A stretch of DNA of 64,000 nt from Massospora cicadina. Lineage: Eukaryota > Entomophthoromycota > Entomophthoromycetes > Entomophthorales > Entomophthoraceae. Of this stretch, positions 10,102 through 23,867 are shown piece by piece. Location: the NCBI GenBank assembly GCA_022478985.1, contig JAKSZP010018510.1, forward strand, positions 1 through 64,000. Reading direction: 5' to 3'. Below the pieces are notes generated by a model. That model was not told where the DNA came from and searched no databases. It saw only the letters and a program-made list of their open reading frames with translations. How positions within the stretch are numbered: the stretch's first letter is position 1; each line of letters starts with the position of its first letter. Position numbers and translations under genes: made by a program.

Positions 10102-10952
10102 AGTAAGGAGAGTGTCTATAACTCTCCTGTTTCCAGTGTGGTAGTGCTCAGTGCACAGAGCCAATGCATGGAAACTAGCTGTTAGTACTAAAGCTACTAG
10201 CGCCTAGCAGAGGGTACTGGAGCAATAATAACTAAATCAAATAAGTGCGATATTCATAATTATTAACACACCAAAAATGACACGGTGCACAAAGAGGAAG
10301 GGGTTAAGCGTCCCAGGTTGGTGGGAACCCGGGTGAACCAACGGTGCACTAGGGGATAGCTTGATTGAGTCCATAATAGCAAGGTTAATGGAGTGCAAGA
10401 CCTCCTCAAAGAGGTTCGCGCACAGGATCGTTAGTAAAATCATAAATAAAACAGTAAAATGGGGAAATTGTTTATTGGGAAGTCGACTAACAAGGAATGT
10501 TGGTTGGGGAAAACATATTTTAACAACATCAGGGGAATAAGGGGTTTGCTGCAGTGGGCCCAAGCACTGATCCACTAATAAGACAACGCCATTATCCAAA
10601 TTGGTTGAATATGCTGAAACTGACTTCACTCAAGTGATTGATTGAAGTTGGATTCGACCTGAACGCATTGTTTCATAAATGAAATGGGTTTCAAAACCCC
10701 ATTCCTTGACAAACCAGATGGAACCATCCGCGTTAATTAGATAGACCATCCATTTTAACGCCTGGACTAACATAAGGGGCTGGGAATTTGGCACCCCACT
10801 TAGACCAACATGAGCATATTTTGCCCATACCCAGCGTCGGTCTAAGGTATGCCTAAGATCAGGGAGGGCCTGTAATTTCACCTTCTGGGCCTCCTGGCGC
10901 CCAGCCTTATCCTTGGGGTTGGTCCCCACTATGATGTCATGTGACCATGACA
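10102..10952 (-). repeat. 5' LTR of element B
   Basis: An 851-bp LTR aligned to 1867-2715. In minus orientation it starts TGTCATGG and ends CTCTCCTTACT, where the last base has drifted from the family's TTACA. Followed at 10953-10957 by the ATCCA duplication. Confidence 0.88.
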
Positions 10953-10957
10953 ATCCA

Positions 10958-12000
10958 GCTCACATAAGCTACCAAATGCTCTCCTCAAAGTTCATACATT
11001 TGACTCAAGATGGCTCCAATCTTCATCAAAAAAGCATCAATCTGTACTATAAACTCCTGATTGAAATTCAGATATCTCAAAAATGGGAAAATCTATAAGA
11101 TACTGGCGTAACTCATCAAAAGAATTATGAGCATCTTCTTTCCATATGAATCCTTTCTTTAGATCCTTCAGCAAATGAGAAAGGGGCTCTGTAATTTTTG
11201 AGTAATTCTATTTGAATTTTCTATAGTATTTGACCATTCCAAGGAACATTTAGATATCTCGGACACTCCTTGGAATAGCCATCCACGCTATGACTTTTAT
11301 CTTCTGTGTTTGCGGCTGTAGTCCACTGGAGTTAATGACAAAACTCATATATTTCAACTCTTTTTTAAATAAGTGGCACTTCCGCAGCTTGATCTCCAAA
11401 ATGGCCGAGGATATTCTCTTGAAATTCTTCCAAATTGTGTAAATGGTCAGTGAAAGTTCTCCTGAACACATTCATATTATCCAAGTAAACCAGTATGAAG
11501 GACAACTTCAGGTCTTTTGGTATGGTCTCCATGGCTCTTTGAAACGTCGTAGTCATATTACAAATACCTTGAGGCCTTTGGGGCAGTTGGTACAGCCCCT
11601 ATGCAGCTAAGATTGCGCACTTCTCTTGTTCTTCCGCTGTCAAGTTGATTTTCCAATATCCTGAGTTAAATCCATTGTGGAGAGATACTTCGGTTCTCCC
11701 AGGCGTTTTAATGCATCATCAATTCATGGTAGTGGGTATGAATCCTTCTTTGTTATTAATATTAATCTCTGATAGTCAATCACCACCTGATTATAGCCAT
11801 CTTTCTTCTTTAAAATCAGATAGGGCTCTCCCAGAGGCTCAACAATGGAACTGGAGCCCGTGCTCCATTAGTTTGCTGATTTCCACTTCTACTACCGCCT
11901 CAGCTGGTTTTGACCATTGAATCAGTCCCATCAATATTGGTAAATTTCCCAGTGCCAACTTTATGGATTATGTTCAATGCACATCCAAAGTCTTGATCAT
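10958..12000 (-). pseudogene. Element A reverse transcriptase and start of RNase H
   Basis: On the minus strand, a frame with MTTTFQRAMETIPKDLKLSF leads to LVYLDNMNVFRRTFTDHLHN. This is the RT catalytic strand, but its YxDD box has become YLDN. A second frame gives LRKCHLFKKELKYMSFVINS and later DI near 11250. RNase H begins near 10960-11000 and continues across the B insertion at 1861. Element G (43377-44000) is the closest relative here and keeps YLDD. Confidence 0.78.
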
Positions 12001-12930
12001 CATGGGTGAAGATTTTACATTACTTTCTAGATAGTTTGAGCACCTCCTCCTTCTGAATTTCCATCAGATCACCAAGTTGCTCTCAGTCAACCAACAAATT
12101 GATATTCTCAGCAACCCCTGCCAGCAATCCCATCTTGGTAAGGGTCCCAAAATTATGTACTTTTTTTCAATTCCACCTCAGCATAAAAGAGATAAACGCA
12201 ACAATTTGGTTTTTCTCAATATTTATCAGTAGTTCACTCAGATTCACCAGAAGAACTCGGATTTCTCCTTGGCCTGGTATATATATTCCAGGCGCCACCC
12301 ATGGCTAAACTATGGACTTCTTTGATGGACTACCTACCTCTCCGTACAATTGCTCAGAAATTTCCAAAGTCAATCCCATATTGACTATGAACTGGTATCC
12401 CAATGGTATGGTGTTTGACGTCCTCATTTGTAATGGAATTCCCCAATTTTCCAGGTTTTCTTTCAGCATTTCTCTCCTTTTTCGTCCAATTAGTTGGTAG
12501 TGGTTTGGAATAATGTCATCGTTATAGTTCAGATTAATAAAATTGTTCCTCCTGGTAAGCGGAGTTTCTCCCTTTTTGCTGATAAACTAGAGACAACGTT
12601 TGACCCAATATGGTCAACGTATTGACTTTGAAGTTGCATTTAACTCCGTAATTCCTTAAAAACTTGGTCCTAATTAGAATACCATAGTTTTGGTTGGCCA
12701 AAACAATAGCTGGGGCGGATACCACCAAGGAACCAAATCTGAGTGGCAATGTGCTATACACTCCACAGTAGATGGTAATATCAGGCCTTGCAGTACTATA
12801 AGTTTCTTGTGCTCCAGATCAGGCGAGATTTTCATTTTTTCACTAACTTGGTTGGGACAATATTAATTAGCGCTATGCTGTCAATAATTGCTTGTACTCA
12901 TACTTAATTGAACAAAATATCAGTGTAAGT
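12001..12930 (-). pseudogene. Element A protease region
   Basis: Near 12870 the minus strand reads AIIDSIALINIVPTKLVKK. This aligns with the DSGAPINIVSTKLVKK of element H (near 55870), so the flap-adjacent Gly is lost although the Asp remains. From 12761 to 12534 the fold continues as LPLRFGSLVVSAPAIVLANQ and FLRNYGVKCNFK, equivalent to 50680-50800 of element I. Stops and frame changes are present. Confidence 0.7.
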
Positions 12931-14620
12931 ACAATTGGAATATTGTAAAATAGTGTTTAAAGAGTGTATGGCAGCACTATTCGCCAAATTGAGGGTGTAA
13001 TTATTTGTGCTGAAAAACCAGAAAAAGATTCCTTGATTGCACTTAAGAGAATTGACAGGTTTGTTTTATCTAATTTGACCTTGGCCAGTTTGTCCAGCCA
13101 CTTTTGGATCAGATCTTGTCCACTAGTTGGCATGCATATGGGCGAGCAATCTCCTTAAATTATTTTGGGGTTGATCCTAATCTCTTTAGCTCTGGTTACA
13201 GCATTGAGATCTAGGTTGACCACTTAATAAAGCTGGTCTGGATCATTGTCACCGATAAATAGATAGCTTTAAAAATCTTCATTCACGATATTGGGAGGAA
13301 TGAGCTCAACTGCAGCTCTAGACTGTTCCACATCTAGGCCGTGGGCCCTTTCCTGACTCTTGTGCGGGTTTGCTTCCTTAGCCTGCTCCACACTAATTTG
13401 CTCCTTAAGCTTCTTGCTGAAGCACTGGCAGAGAAGTGGCCCAACCCCTGCACTGGTGACATAACATACTGTTCTTGTCTGCCCGTTTGCCCCCTGGGTT
13501 TATTTCCTGGCACTGCCTGATTGGGTGATTCTTTAGCTGGTTTGGCAAATTTGGTGCTATTCAAATTTCTGACTGGGGTAGGCTTGTAGCTTCAATTAGG
13601 GGCACAAATGTGGCACCTAGCATCTTTAAGTGATCCGCCACTTGTGAGGTGGTTATTTTGGCAACAAGCGCAGAAGACATCATTTGATGCAAATCATAAT
13701 AAGGCTGAAGAGATGCTTGTAACACAATCCGCATATTAAAATCAGTCATAACTTTCACTCTGACCAAAATCTGCAATTCTTGGTAGAATTAGTTGACAAA
13801 ATTTGCTAAGGTTTAGTCTTTCAGGAAATGGATCCAAATAATTTCTTGCTTGCGTTTTGACACACTTGAGTGAATTCCAACTTCCTTCATAATTGCATCC
13901 TTAGCCTCATAATAGGGCCAGCTGTCTCCTCAAGATGAGGCAACACTAAGTTCTGGCAGTCAGTATCCAAGCAGTTCATGGCTGTCAAAGCTTTATGTCT
14001 ATTGCCACACCCAAATAAAGTCATTTTGAATAGGCAAAAGAATGCAGGAGCATTGTCCTGATGAAGATTGGATAGTTTAGGTGTGGATTTAAATTCCTTT
14101 AATTTTTTTTCTAGCTACCACTCATGGCTCAGCAATTTGACTGACTAGAGAAGTATTTTGGGAAACACTTCCAAAATGGTAGTAAATGCAATTGTTATAA
14201 TTCTAGGAGTTTCAACTTCCCAACTGGAGTTCTTGGAGTATTTTCTTTGGCATTGTTCGCCGCATAGGGTTTTCATTCACATTTCTGGTTCTCCAGTTCA
14301 TCAACTTGTTTCACTAAACGTTCCATGCCTGAGCTAAGTGGGCGCAAACAAATGTGGTCCACTTCACATTTCATTTCTAAGCATAAATTTTCTTGGATCG
14401 GCTCTCCTTCTTTTTTCTTCAGGTATGTTATTTCTCCGAGTATATTGTTGCTAAAATTTGACACTTAATCTACTCCTTCATCAATATTAGTAACTCTCTC
14501 CTCTAGAGCAGCAAATTCTATAGGATTGGCTGAATTAAAGGCGTTATTATTGACGGTTGCCAATTCCATTCATAGCTTTCTTAATTCGTCTTTATATGCC
14601 ATTGTATATTGGCTTAACTT
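12931..14620 (-). pseudogene. Element A gag with degenerate CCHC zinc knuckle
   Basis: The N-terminal part near 14273-14464 has a charged helical stretch, MERLVKQVDELENQKCE, shared with element G at about 41640. Near 13405-13466 a nucleocapsid knuckle can be traced as CHQC...GHF...CFSKKLKEQ, but only by shifting frame. The frames at 13334-13564 and 13561-13776 are fragments of this gag. Gag would form the particle and bind its RNA; this one cannot. Confidence 0.6.
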
Positions 14621-14630
14621 ACTCAATTAC

Positions 14631-14648
14631 CCCCTGTAGTGAGCACCA
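14631..14648 (-). other. Primer binding site of element A
   Basis: The minus strand reads TGGTGCTCACTACAGGGG two bases inside the LTR. The same 18 bases occur in E (22312-22329) and I (47593-47610). This predicts a tRNA ending CCCCTGTAGTGAGCACCA; I cannot name its amino acid. Confidence 0.75.
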
Positions 14649-14650
14649 GT

Positions 14651-15727
14651 TGTTAAAATCTGGGTTTTTGTTGATCTTTTCCAGAAGTTAACTGCACAGG
14701 TTTGGTTAAGTGCACAATTTGCGTTGATAGATAGTTTTATAGATTTATAGGTGATAATAGTATGAATATTATTATCCATAGTTGAAAAATAAACCTGGTT
14801 GAGATGTGTCTCAACGCTAAACTTGGAATGTTCCACAAAATGCTGATTGTGCAGACAATTAGGGACTTTAACATCTTCCAGCTGAACTTAATCTACTCTC
14901 AGATTCAGAGGTTCCCAGCCTTAGTTCTCATCATGCTGAGTTGGCAAAATCTGCTGTAAAGGTCTGCTTCTCATCTAAGTATATCTGATCCTTACTCTTT
15001 ATCATAAAAAGAGTCAACAAATATTGTACTACAACAATAATACTGAAGAAGAATAGAACTTATTATTACTATACAATCTGCTTTATTACAAAAAACTAGG
15101 ACATTTTAGGGTAATTTGGCGCCCAACTACTAAGTTGGCGCCTCAGTAAGAAATGGCAGCCATTGCCGTTGAATTTCCCTTTGAAGTCTCTTCCAGTGAC
15201 GGTCTTCTCCATCAGGCTAAGGATTCTTCCATTAGACATACCAGAGACCTGAAAATGAAAAGAGCCAGAAACCTGTCTCTAACATTTCCGCTCAATCACA
15301 GTGAACCAACCACATTTTGCTAGCAACCTGCTTAGGTAATGAGGCTCTTTACCCATTGTAGCAGGTCACAAACTAAATGATTAATTAGCTAGTTGCAGGT
15401 GGCATCACTCGCCTCAAAAACTCCTACATAACTTCTCAATTAGTTGGTGATGAAACCCAACTAATCCCAATTAATATATCAAATAGTTAATTAATGATAG
15501 ACTATCAGATGCCTCAATTTTGTTGGCAACTCTGCCTGATAAGATCTTAAGCATTTGCACAGATTGTCAAAGTGGAAAAGAACCCGGCAAATTACTAAAG
15601 AGTCCGATGCCAATTTTTAGACTAATTTTGAAATTACAGGAACCCAATTCATTTGCTAATGGGACTTATCCCCTAGCGAACCAGCAGATAACTTAAGATT
15701 ATAGAAAGGTGGGCAAAAATCTTAACA
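14651..15727 (-). repeat. 5' LTR of element A
   Basis: A 1077-bp LTR bounded by TGTTAAAATC and CTTAACA in plus-strand reading. In reverse complement it aligns with 40345-41424 (1080 bp, element G) throughout, with clear divergence. No ORF in it is meaningful. Confidence 0.75.
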
Positions 15728-16469
15728 CCATGTCTACCCTCCACCCAATTTCTTTTGCCAATCCAGATCATCACACTTTATTCATCATCCCTACATGAGT
15801 TCCTATCAAAAAAATAGGTACCTTTATACCTATTGCACCTATTGTACTTGCTGTTAACTGTAATCCTAAAATCAGGACATCATTGTTCTAAGGCTAGAAA
15901 ATTGATGATAGTCTTGTACACTATTATCCAAATAAAAAATAAACTTTTTACCCAAGTTAGTTTTGTATTCTTTAGGCATCATTCCCGGCATAGAGGCTAC
16001 TATACTAGGAGTCATAGGAAAATTACTGTGTAGCTCTTCTATATGGTATCTAGAAGATTACAACCTTGTCATGGGACATAGGTCAGAGAATTAGGAGTTT
16101 AAGAAAGAACCTAACCTTTGCAGTAGTGAACATTTGCCGTGCACTAAAGTCCTGATCAGTCCTCCTGATACACAATATTCTTATCAACTAGTGCTAGTTT
16201 ATAGTACAGCTTTTTTGGTTTTTCATCACTTTTTAATAGGTTAAACTTTAGTTCTTTGTTTTAGTGGTAATTGTCAGGGTTTATGCTAACTGAAAGAAGA
16301 CTGGCCATCTGAGCTAGGTGTTTCAAAGCCCAGTGAATGGCCAAGCATACCATATGCTCATCAGAATTAAAGATTTTTGTGGGAGATTCTTATAGCTAAA
16401 GTGAGTAGTAAATTTGGTCAAAAACATACTAAATGCCATATAAAAAGCTAAGAGGCTGTACTGGGGGTT
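15728..16469. other. Spacer between elements A and E
   Basis: 742 bases without a recognisable gene, repeat partner or RNA. Short frames such as 15833-16033 look like chance. Confidence 0.4.
16465..16469. other. Possible target duplication of E (GGGGG)
   Basis: Five G residues abut the left LTR, and five G residues abut the far end of the right LTR (32297-32301). The match is exact but low in complexity. Confidence 0.45.
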
Positions 16470-17217
16470 TGGGTATCCAGCAAGTTTTACGCTCGCTGGT
16501 GCTGGATCAGCTGTAATCTACAAAATACTTACACTTAAAAGAGATAATTTTTAATAAAGGAAAAAAGTGGTGGTTTTAAAGGTTTTTATTAGTTGCGTCC
16601 AGGTGAACAAAAAAGAACCCTATCAATATATTATCTCTCAGTATTTAAACTGTATTGATGGTCAAAGGGAATTCAATAGTAGTTTTGAATTAACTTAGTA
16701 TGGTCCAAATTAGAAAAATATGTAGATTTGACCTATTGAAGCTCAGAAAACTCGCTTCAATTTGGCTGAACGACTAATGGAGAGTAATTTTCAGGAAAGA
16801 TGAATCCGTGGGGTAATAATTTAATATATCTCAGCCAATCCCCATTTGGAAAAATTATTTCACCATAGGGGACCACAACCAAGCCTATAAAAGGGGTGAT
16901 CCCCAGTTAGGTGTTTGCTTTGCAATAGACTTGGTCTGGGGAGGAACCTCCAATAGACTCCCCATATTCCGTTGCATAGTTGGTACAATATTACTGCTCA
17001 AATTATTATTATTTACCCATGTTTATTAATAAAAGTGCTACCCCAATTTACAGGGTTATACCAAGAATTGACCAGGGTCTTTTGGCTGATACTGTCATTA
17101 TGTTCTTTCAAATTATTATTATAAGATCAGACTGTAATTGGCCAATGGTATTTGATATCAGGATGATTCTTACCCAAGACTTTTATTTGCCAAAGTCAGG
17201 ACAGCAATTATCTGACA
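16470..17217 (-). repeat. 3' LTR of element E
   Basis: A 748-bp LTR ending ATCTGACA in plus-strand reading. It shares AGCAAGTTTTACGC and the rest of its length with the split right LTR. The integrase frame reads into its edge before stopping. Confidence 0.8.
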
Positions 17218-18295
17218 TTGCTCCCCTCAAGGATGTTGGGGGAGAGTAGGGCCGTAGGAAGTGGCCAAGTACCCAATTGATAGTAATCCCTGTAGCCAAA
17301 GACTTTATAAAGTACTCATTTCCTCTCTTGTAAGTGATGGTGAAAGGACACTCCCAAATTGATACAAGCTTGCCACTTCTAGGAGTGATGCAATTATGGT
17401 AGTATAGGACTATATCAGACACTTGGAAGGAATGTAGGGGAGCCTGAAGCTCATTGGCAGCTTGTTCTTCTTTAGTAACCATTTTAGCTAGGTTCATTAT
17501 GGCCTCAGATTGAAGCTGAATGGTATGGTGAGCCAATCTTCTTATGGCATTTCCAGGTTCCTCAACACTAGATAAGACATCCTTATCTAAAAGTGCTGGT
17601 ATCCCTGGTTTTCTGCCATACAAAACATGGAATGGGGACATTTTCAGTATTGGGGATACTAATTTAGTATGACATAAGATCACTGGGTAGATATTAATCT
17701 CAGTGAAGTGGATCAGAGAATGCTATTTTGTGCAAGATGGAAACCAAGGTTCCATTTGCTCTTTCCACGGTCCCGTTGGTACAGGGATTATACAAACTGA
17801 GAAAAGTTGTTGGGCTCCCATGGAGGTAGCCAGGATTTTGAATACTCTGGAGGTGAGGCTTTTACCATTATCGCAGAGTAATACTTGGAGACAATTATGT
17901 CGAGTGAAAATATTTTGATGTAAAAACATGGCTGTGGCCTTGGCCGTTTTGGCAGGAAGAGCCAAGGCTTCAATCCACTTAGTAAAGTGGTCAATGCCTA
18001 CTATGATAAAATTGTTTCCACTAGTAGTCTGAGAAAGGGTACCTGATATGTCTAGGCTGATAGTGTAAAACGGTTGTTGAGGGGTAGTTGGTTGATTTTG
18101 GTATCAAGTCTTGAAACTGGATTGCTTCTTACACGTGAGGAAGGCATCAAAGACTTCAACAATAGTTTCCATAATTCCATCCCAAGAAAACCGATCCTTA
18201 ATCCACTCATAGGTTTTCTTTTCTCCCCCATGACCTAGGGTGGAGTGAGCTTCTAAAATAACTGGTACACGTTCTGAGGGCTGAAGGTAAGGCAG

Positions 18296-18300
<5 letters not shown>
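17218..18300 (-). pseudogene. Element E integrase
   Basis: The minus strand shows the core: VGIDHFTKWIEALAL (first Asp nearby), LLCDNGKSLTS (second Asp), and in another frame TNGTVERANGTLVS (catalytic Glu). A further frame, 17683-17183, carries MSPFHVLYGRKPGIPALL and the C-terminal domain, with FQVSDIVLYYHN and SIWECPFTITYKRGNEYFIK in the GPY/F position. All three DDE residues survive, but in different frames. It has no chromodomain, unlike B and F. Confidence 0.8.
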
Positions 18301-19200
<900 letters not shown>

Positions 19201-20704
19201 GGGTGTTATTAGTCAGTAGGTGGATGAGGGGTTCACTGAGTTGGGAGGACTTAGGGATGAACTGATGATAGTACCCCATCATCCCTAGAAATACCTGAAT
19301 ATCCCATAAATTTTTAGGGGGAGGCATTTTTGAGATTGCTTTGACCTTATCTTGTATGAGTTGAATTCCCTCATGAGAAATGGAGTTTCCAAGTAAATCC
19401 AATTTCCTATGGAAGAAGGTACACTTTGAGGGTTTTTTCTTAATATTTGTCTCACGCAAGCGTTAAAAACCTCCTTCATGTGATCAAGATGTTCGTTGAA
19501 TGTTTTTGTTAACACTGTGATGTCATCAAGATAGACAATGACACATCTTAACTTTAAATTCTGCAAGATGTGATCCATAGCATGCTGGAAAGTTGAAGGT
19601 GCGTTGCACAACCTTTGAGGTAAACAAGTGGGTTGGAATAAACCCTCACTGCAAATAAGTGAACATTTCTCCTGATCTTGGATAGAAAGGTCCATTTGAC
19701 AATAGCCGCTAGCCAAGTCCATTGCAGATAATAAATTAGATCCGTAGAGTTGTGCCAGGGCATCATCAATGCAGGGGATAGGATAGCTATCCTTTTTCAT
19801 GAGGTTATCTAATTTACGGTAGTCCATGACTACCTGATGACCTCCATTCTTCTTTTCGATTAGCAAAAGGGGGAAGACCAAGGAATTGTGAAGGAACTAG
19901 TAACCCCGCGTCTAGTAACTGCTTGAGCTCCTTCCTCATCTGCTGTTATTCCCCCTTTGACTTATGATAAGGTTTTGACCAAATAGGACAGGCATCACCA
20001 ACATCAATTGAGTGGCACCAGCCCTTCATGTGGCAATAGTCAGTATCTGACTTCAAGAATATGTCGCTATATCCGTCCAATAGAGTATGAACTTTTTCCA
20101 GCTCATCTGGGGTCAGTTTATCCAAGATATGGACGTTGGGTAAGGTACAAATCAGTTTATCTGTTGGCAAGCCCAAATCCATCATAGAGCCAGTGAAGTG
20201 GATACGTTCAATGTCCTCTATGGGGACCAATAAGCCTCTGCCAATCTCCTGGTGTTTTCTTATAACCATGTCCTTGCTGGTGAGGTTCCCCAACAGAATA
20301 ATAATATGCCTCTGGTAGGCTGGGTATAGCATCCCAGATGATATCCAATGCTCCAAGGGGCTAACATCCTCAATAATTACGAGGTGCAACAAGCAGTAAT
20401 GTGGAATTTGGAGCGTGATCTTTGTGTCAACCACTTGTTGTTCACCAGACTTGGTCAAGACCTCGTCTGTAGCATAGAAAGGTTTACTATCCCTAGCATT
20501 CACTGAATTAGGTAACTTCTTTGTGTTCACCAAGAGGAGGAATAATTCAAAGTCATAGCAGAAAAGGGGTATTCAACTAGGCAAGAGTATTCATTCTTGA
20601 CGGGATCTTTATTGGATAAGCTAAAGGGACTTTGTAATTGAGTAATGAGAGGAAACCTTGCTTCATGTTGATAATTCCCTCACAGTCGATCCTAAATTGG
20701 GTAC

Positions 20705-21097
20705 CTATGAGCAAATCATATGTGTGTTGTCTAAGGCCACTGTGGGGGCCAATAAGGTAAGTTCCTCAATGCAAATGAGAATGGAAGAGCATGCCCCAAT
20801 GGCACGGGTGTTGTTTGGGCCTGCAGCTCCAACTTCTTGATTGTACTCCAAGTCAGGCGCCAGCTTTACCATTTTAATGAGCTTAGAGATTACATTAACC
20901 TGGGAGCCAGTATCCAGTATGGCCATTACCCAGACTTTTTGAATGTCTACTTCCACCTTGGTGAGTGTTCCTCCAAAGTTAGGAGACAAAGTCAAATCTT
21001 CCCTAAGCCGTAAAGTGGAGGTTAGTTTATGAGCAGTCTCAGGGTATTTATCCAGGATGGATTTCAGGGTATGGACCTTCTGAAGGTGTCTGATCAA
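20705..21097 (-). pseudogene. Element E protease
   Basis: An open frame of 130 codons with the retropepsin motif MAILDTGSQVNVISKLIK near residue 60; the catalytic Asp and the DTG turn are intact. The upstream part, FGGTLTKVEVDIQKVW, is the expected first strand. The frame ends before the ILG segment, so the domain is continued in another frame or lost. Confidence 0.75.
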
Positions 21098-22311
21098 GCC
21101 AGCTAAGAACTGATCAGAATTTCTAGCAGTGTAAATAAATTTGTGATATCCTAGATCATGGCTGAATTACGTTTCCTTAGGTATGATGGTCTGTTCTACT
21201 CCTTCAGCATTCAATTGATCAGGGAACTCCACTTATACGGGTGCTCCCAATATGTAGTAACAAACATCATTGTAACCCCCTCAGATTCATCCTATGGGTA
21301 TTCTCAACAAATGGCAACGTCACAATTGAGGTAGTGGAAACAGGTACATGAGGTTGGGTAGCTATCTTCTGACCATTTGTCTTTTCAGAAAGCCCTTTAT
21401 TGTTACAGGGTTACCCTTGGAGCGTGAAACTACTAGCTTGCCAGAAGGGGAAGGCACATCAGCTTTAGTAAGCTTGTGTGGGAGTACGGCATTAACTACC
21501 TTACAGGTCTCAGATTTAAAGAAGGGAATGTATCTTTTTAAGTCGCGTTGAAGGAACAGGTTTCACAGGGTAGATAGGCATAGATGGGCTCACCCCCAAC
21601 TGGCCTACAGACAAAAGCTCCTCAATGGCTTATAACTGGAGGTTTCAACTCATCTTCATACATTGTCACACATGTATGGAAATCAGCAACATTTAATAAA
21701 GCCTCTTATATGTCAAAGATGTTCTTGAAGTTGCGCATCACTGAAATGATATGCCTTGCTAAAGAGGATTGGGAAGCTAACCCAGTTAACATGGCTGCAA
21801 TGGCATCATCAAGGGTTAGCATGTTAGACATTGACAACCTCTGCGCAGCAAGGTAAACCCTCTCAGCAAAAGCAGCTTTCAGCTAGCCTTCATGTATGCT
21901 AAGGCGCATAAAGGCCTGTTTTTTCATGTTTAGACTCTGCTTTGAACCGAATTTAGCCAAGGGATTCTCCTTCACCTCTGCCCAAGTATGCAGATTGTCC
22001 ATATATGGGACTATCATCTCTTGTATCAAGCGACTTAAGCAAGGAAGGATAATTTTTGCTTAGCAGTTACGCCTTTCATGGAAGATTCATAAACATACAA
22101 AAATGAAGAGTGCTCCCTTTGCTGGGAGTGTACTTGTCTTTAATAGAGGGTTTTATTGGCGCTGCTTAAGCTCTTTAAGACGGTATAGAGCGTTTGCTAG
22201 TTGCTTTTCAAGAGCAACTATTCTTGAGCCTTTTTGAGGGGGGGAGTTGAAGGGTTACTCACTTTAAAAGCCTTCTTTTTTAATTTTGTTGACTTTTGTG
22301 GTGTATAGGAG
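21098..22311 (-). pseudogene. Element E gag region
   Basis: This lies between the primer site and protease on the minus strand. It is broken into short frames, and I do not see a clear CCHC knuckle. Gag by position only. Confidence 0.4.
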
Positions 22312-22329
22312 CCCCTGTAGTGAGCACCA
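22312..22329 (-). other. Primer binding site of element E
   Basis: The minus strand reads TGGTGCTCACTACAGGGG one base from the LTR, identical to the A and I sites although the three LTRs are unrelated in sequence. Confidence 0.75.
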
Positions 22330-22330
22330 C

Positions 22331-22605
22331 TTTATGGAATCTGGCAAGTTTTACGCTTGCTGGTGCTGGATCAGCTAGAATCCACAAAATACTTACATTT
22401 AAAAGAGATACTTTTTCAAAAAAAAAAAGTAAAAAGTGGGGTTTTTAATTTTTTTTATTAGTTGTGACCAGGCGAACAAGAAAGAACCCTCTCAATATAT
22501 TCCCACTTAGTATCTAAACTGTATTGAGGGTTGAAGGGAATATAATGGTTAGTTTAGAAAGGCTTAGTATGGTCTCAATTAGGAAACATGCAATTTTGAC
22601 CTATA
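22331..22605 (-). repeat. 5' LTR of element E, first piece
   Basis: Matches 16470-16760 of the left LTR, then stops at the F insertion and resumes at 31809. Confidence 0.8.
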
Positions 22606-23451
22606 TGTAGGCTCAGGGGAATGTCCCCTTTGCGTGGATCAGGCGATTTTTTTTATTTCAAATAAGAAGGGTCCAAAGAGGGCAGTTGTACCCCTCATCA
22701 CCCAAGGCGACCTTTCCCACATGGTAGATGAGCGCTGGGTAACAGCGCTCCCTCTGAAGACTCTTCCCCCAGTACCTGCGCTCACCTCTGCCAAACTTGT
22801 CCACTAAATTGAGGAAATCTGTGCTGAGATTACTGAATTGTATAAAAAAGGTCTGAAACCAATGAAAATAAAGCCCAATGATTGGAAAACTAATATTTGA
22901 AAAGGGACAAGTATCAAATCCTTAGCCTGAATTACCAATGGTATATAGCCAGCTAGCAGTACTATCACCAACACCAAACACCTCTTTAAATCATCATGGA
23001 TAATCCCCAAGGAACAGCCAGTACCTTCAGGGACTATTGCAGATAATTCAAAACCCCTATCTAAATAATTGGGACTTGTGCCCAATGCAACACAATTGGT
23101 TGAACAAATGCCACAGTGACTAGCACAGGCGGGTTGGGAATCCCAACCCATTTCCAACTAAATGGGACTGCCCCTATGTGGGGTGGCCCTTGGGAATTCC
23201 CATTGCTCATTGGGCCAGATGCCATCATGACAACTGATGGAAATGCAGTTGAGCCACAGTCCAGGAATTTTCAGAAGAACTGATAGCGACTTGGCCTGCC
23301 ACAAAATCCTTCAATGTTGGTTTTAATTAAAATTATTTTCCCCCTCCCCAAAAATTAACTGGTTTAGGTCATCTTTGAAGGCTCTAATCCCTGATTGGTC
23401 CTATTACTAAAATTGAACACATCTAATCAGTTGCATTGCACTGAGGAAATT

Positions 23452-23462
23452 GTTGGTCAATT
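23452..23462 (+). other. Self-primer candidate in the F 5' LTR
   Basis: GTTGGTCAATT is the exact reverse complement of the F primer site at 24870-24880. The same 11 bases are kept in the 3' LTR at 31230-31240. In Tf1 the equivalent sequence is the 5' end of the mRNA, so transcription would be expected to start here. Confidence 0.65.
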
Positions 23463-23867
23463 CTCTTTATTTTCCTTTTTCAATAAAATTCCTGCTACAA
23501 GCCAAACTTTTATTTTACTTCAATTCTTCTTGCCAAAGTTCCGATGGAACTAACTTGATGGCCTGTCAGCCCCTACACTGAATGAGTTTTACCAGTTTTG
23601 ATAATTACAATCACTCCCACCATAGTCAACTGGATCAACGTGCAAGAAACTTCTGGGAATTTAACCCCATTATTGAAGCTATCTGCTATCAGATCCGGAA
23701 TTCTGTGGCCTAATATATCTCACTTTCAAGCAAGAATCCACCCCTCATCTCTACTTTAGTGATGAACCCTTCCACCAGTAATCCTGAAGTAGTAAATCAG
23801 TAGTGAAATCCCCTGCAGCAAGACCCAAAGGGTCTGGGGTTGTTTCTGTTTAGTTCCTTACCAGATT

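Larger units (their letters stand above)
1867..10952 (-). mobile_element. Element B: chromodomain Ty3/gypsy retrotransposon (chromovirus) containing C
   Basis: Two LTRs of about 850 bp (1867-2715 and 10102-10952) flank a minus-strand internal region: gag-like segment, protease, reverse transcriptase, RNase H, integrase and a C-terminal chromodomain. The perfect ATCCA duplication marks one insertion event into A. Element C (4200-7345) interrupts it between RNase H and integrase. Without C the element is about 5.9 kb. A chromodomain on the integrase end defines the chromovirus clade, and the 11-nt primer feature fits that clade. It is inactive: frames are broken and the protease Asp is lost. 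Confidence 0.88.
1102..15727 (-). mobile_element. Element A: old Ty3/gypsy retrotransposon, interrupted by B and D
   Basis: On the minus strand the order is 5' LTR (14651-15727), primer site, gag, protease and reverse transcriptase (down to about 10958). RNase H and integrase remnants follow at 1102-1861, after removal of B. The break lies inside RNase H: the protein line ending in a VAYVS motif at about 10960 continues into the ERNYTVTE motif near 1830. The 3' end is lost at the D junction. The LTR is homologous along its length to the G LTR at 40345-41424, so A and G are one family. Confidence 0.8.
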
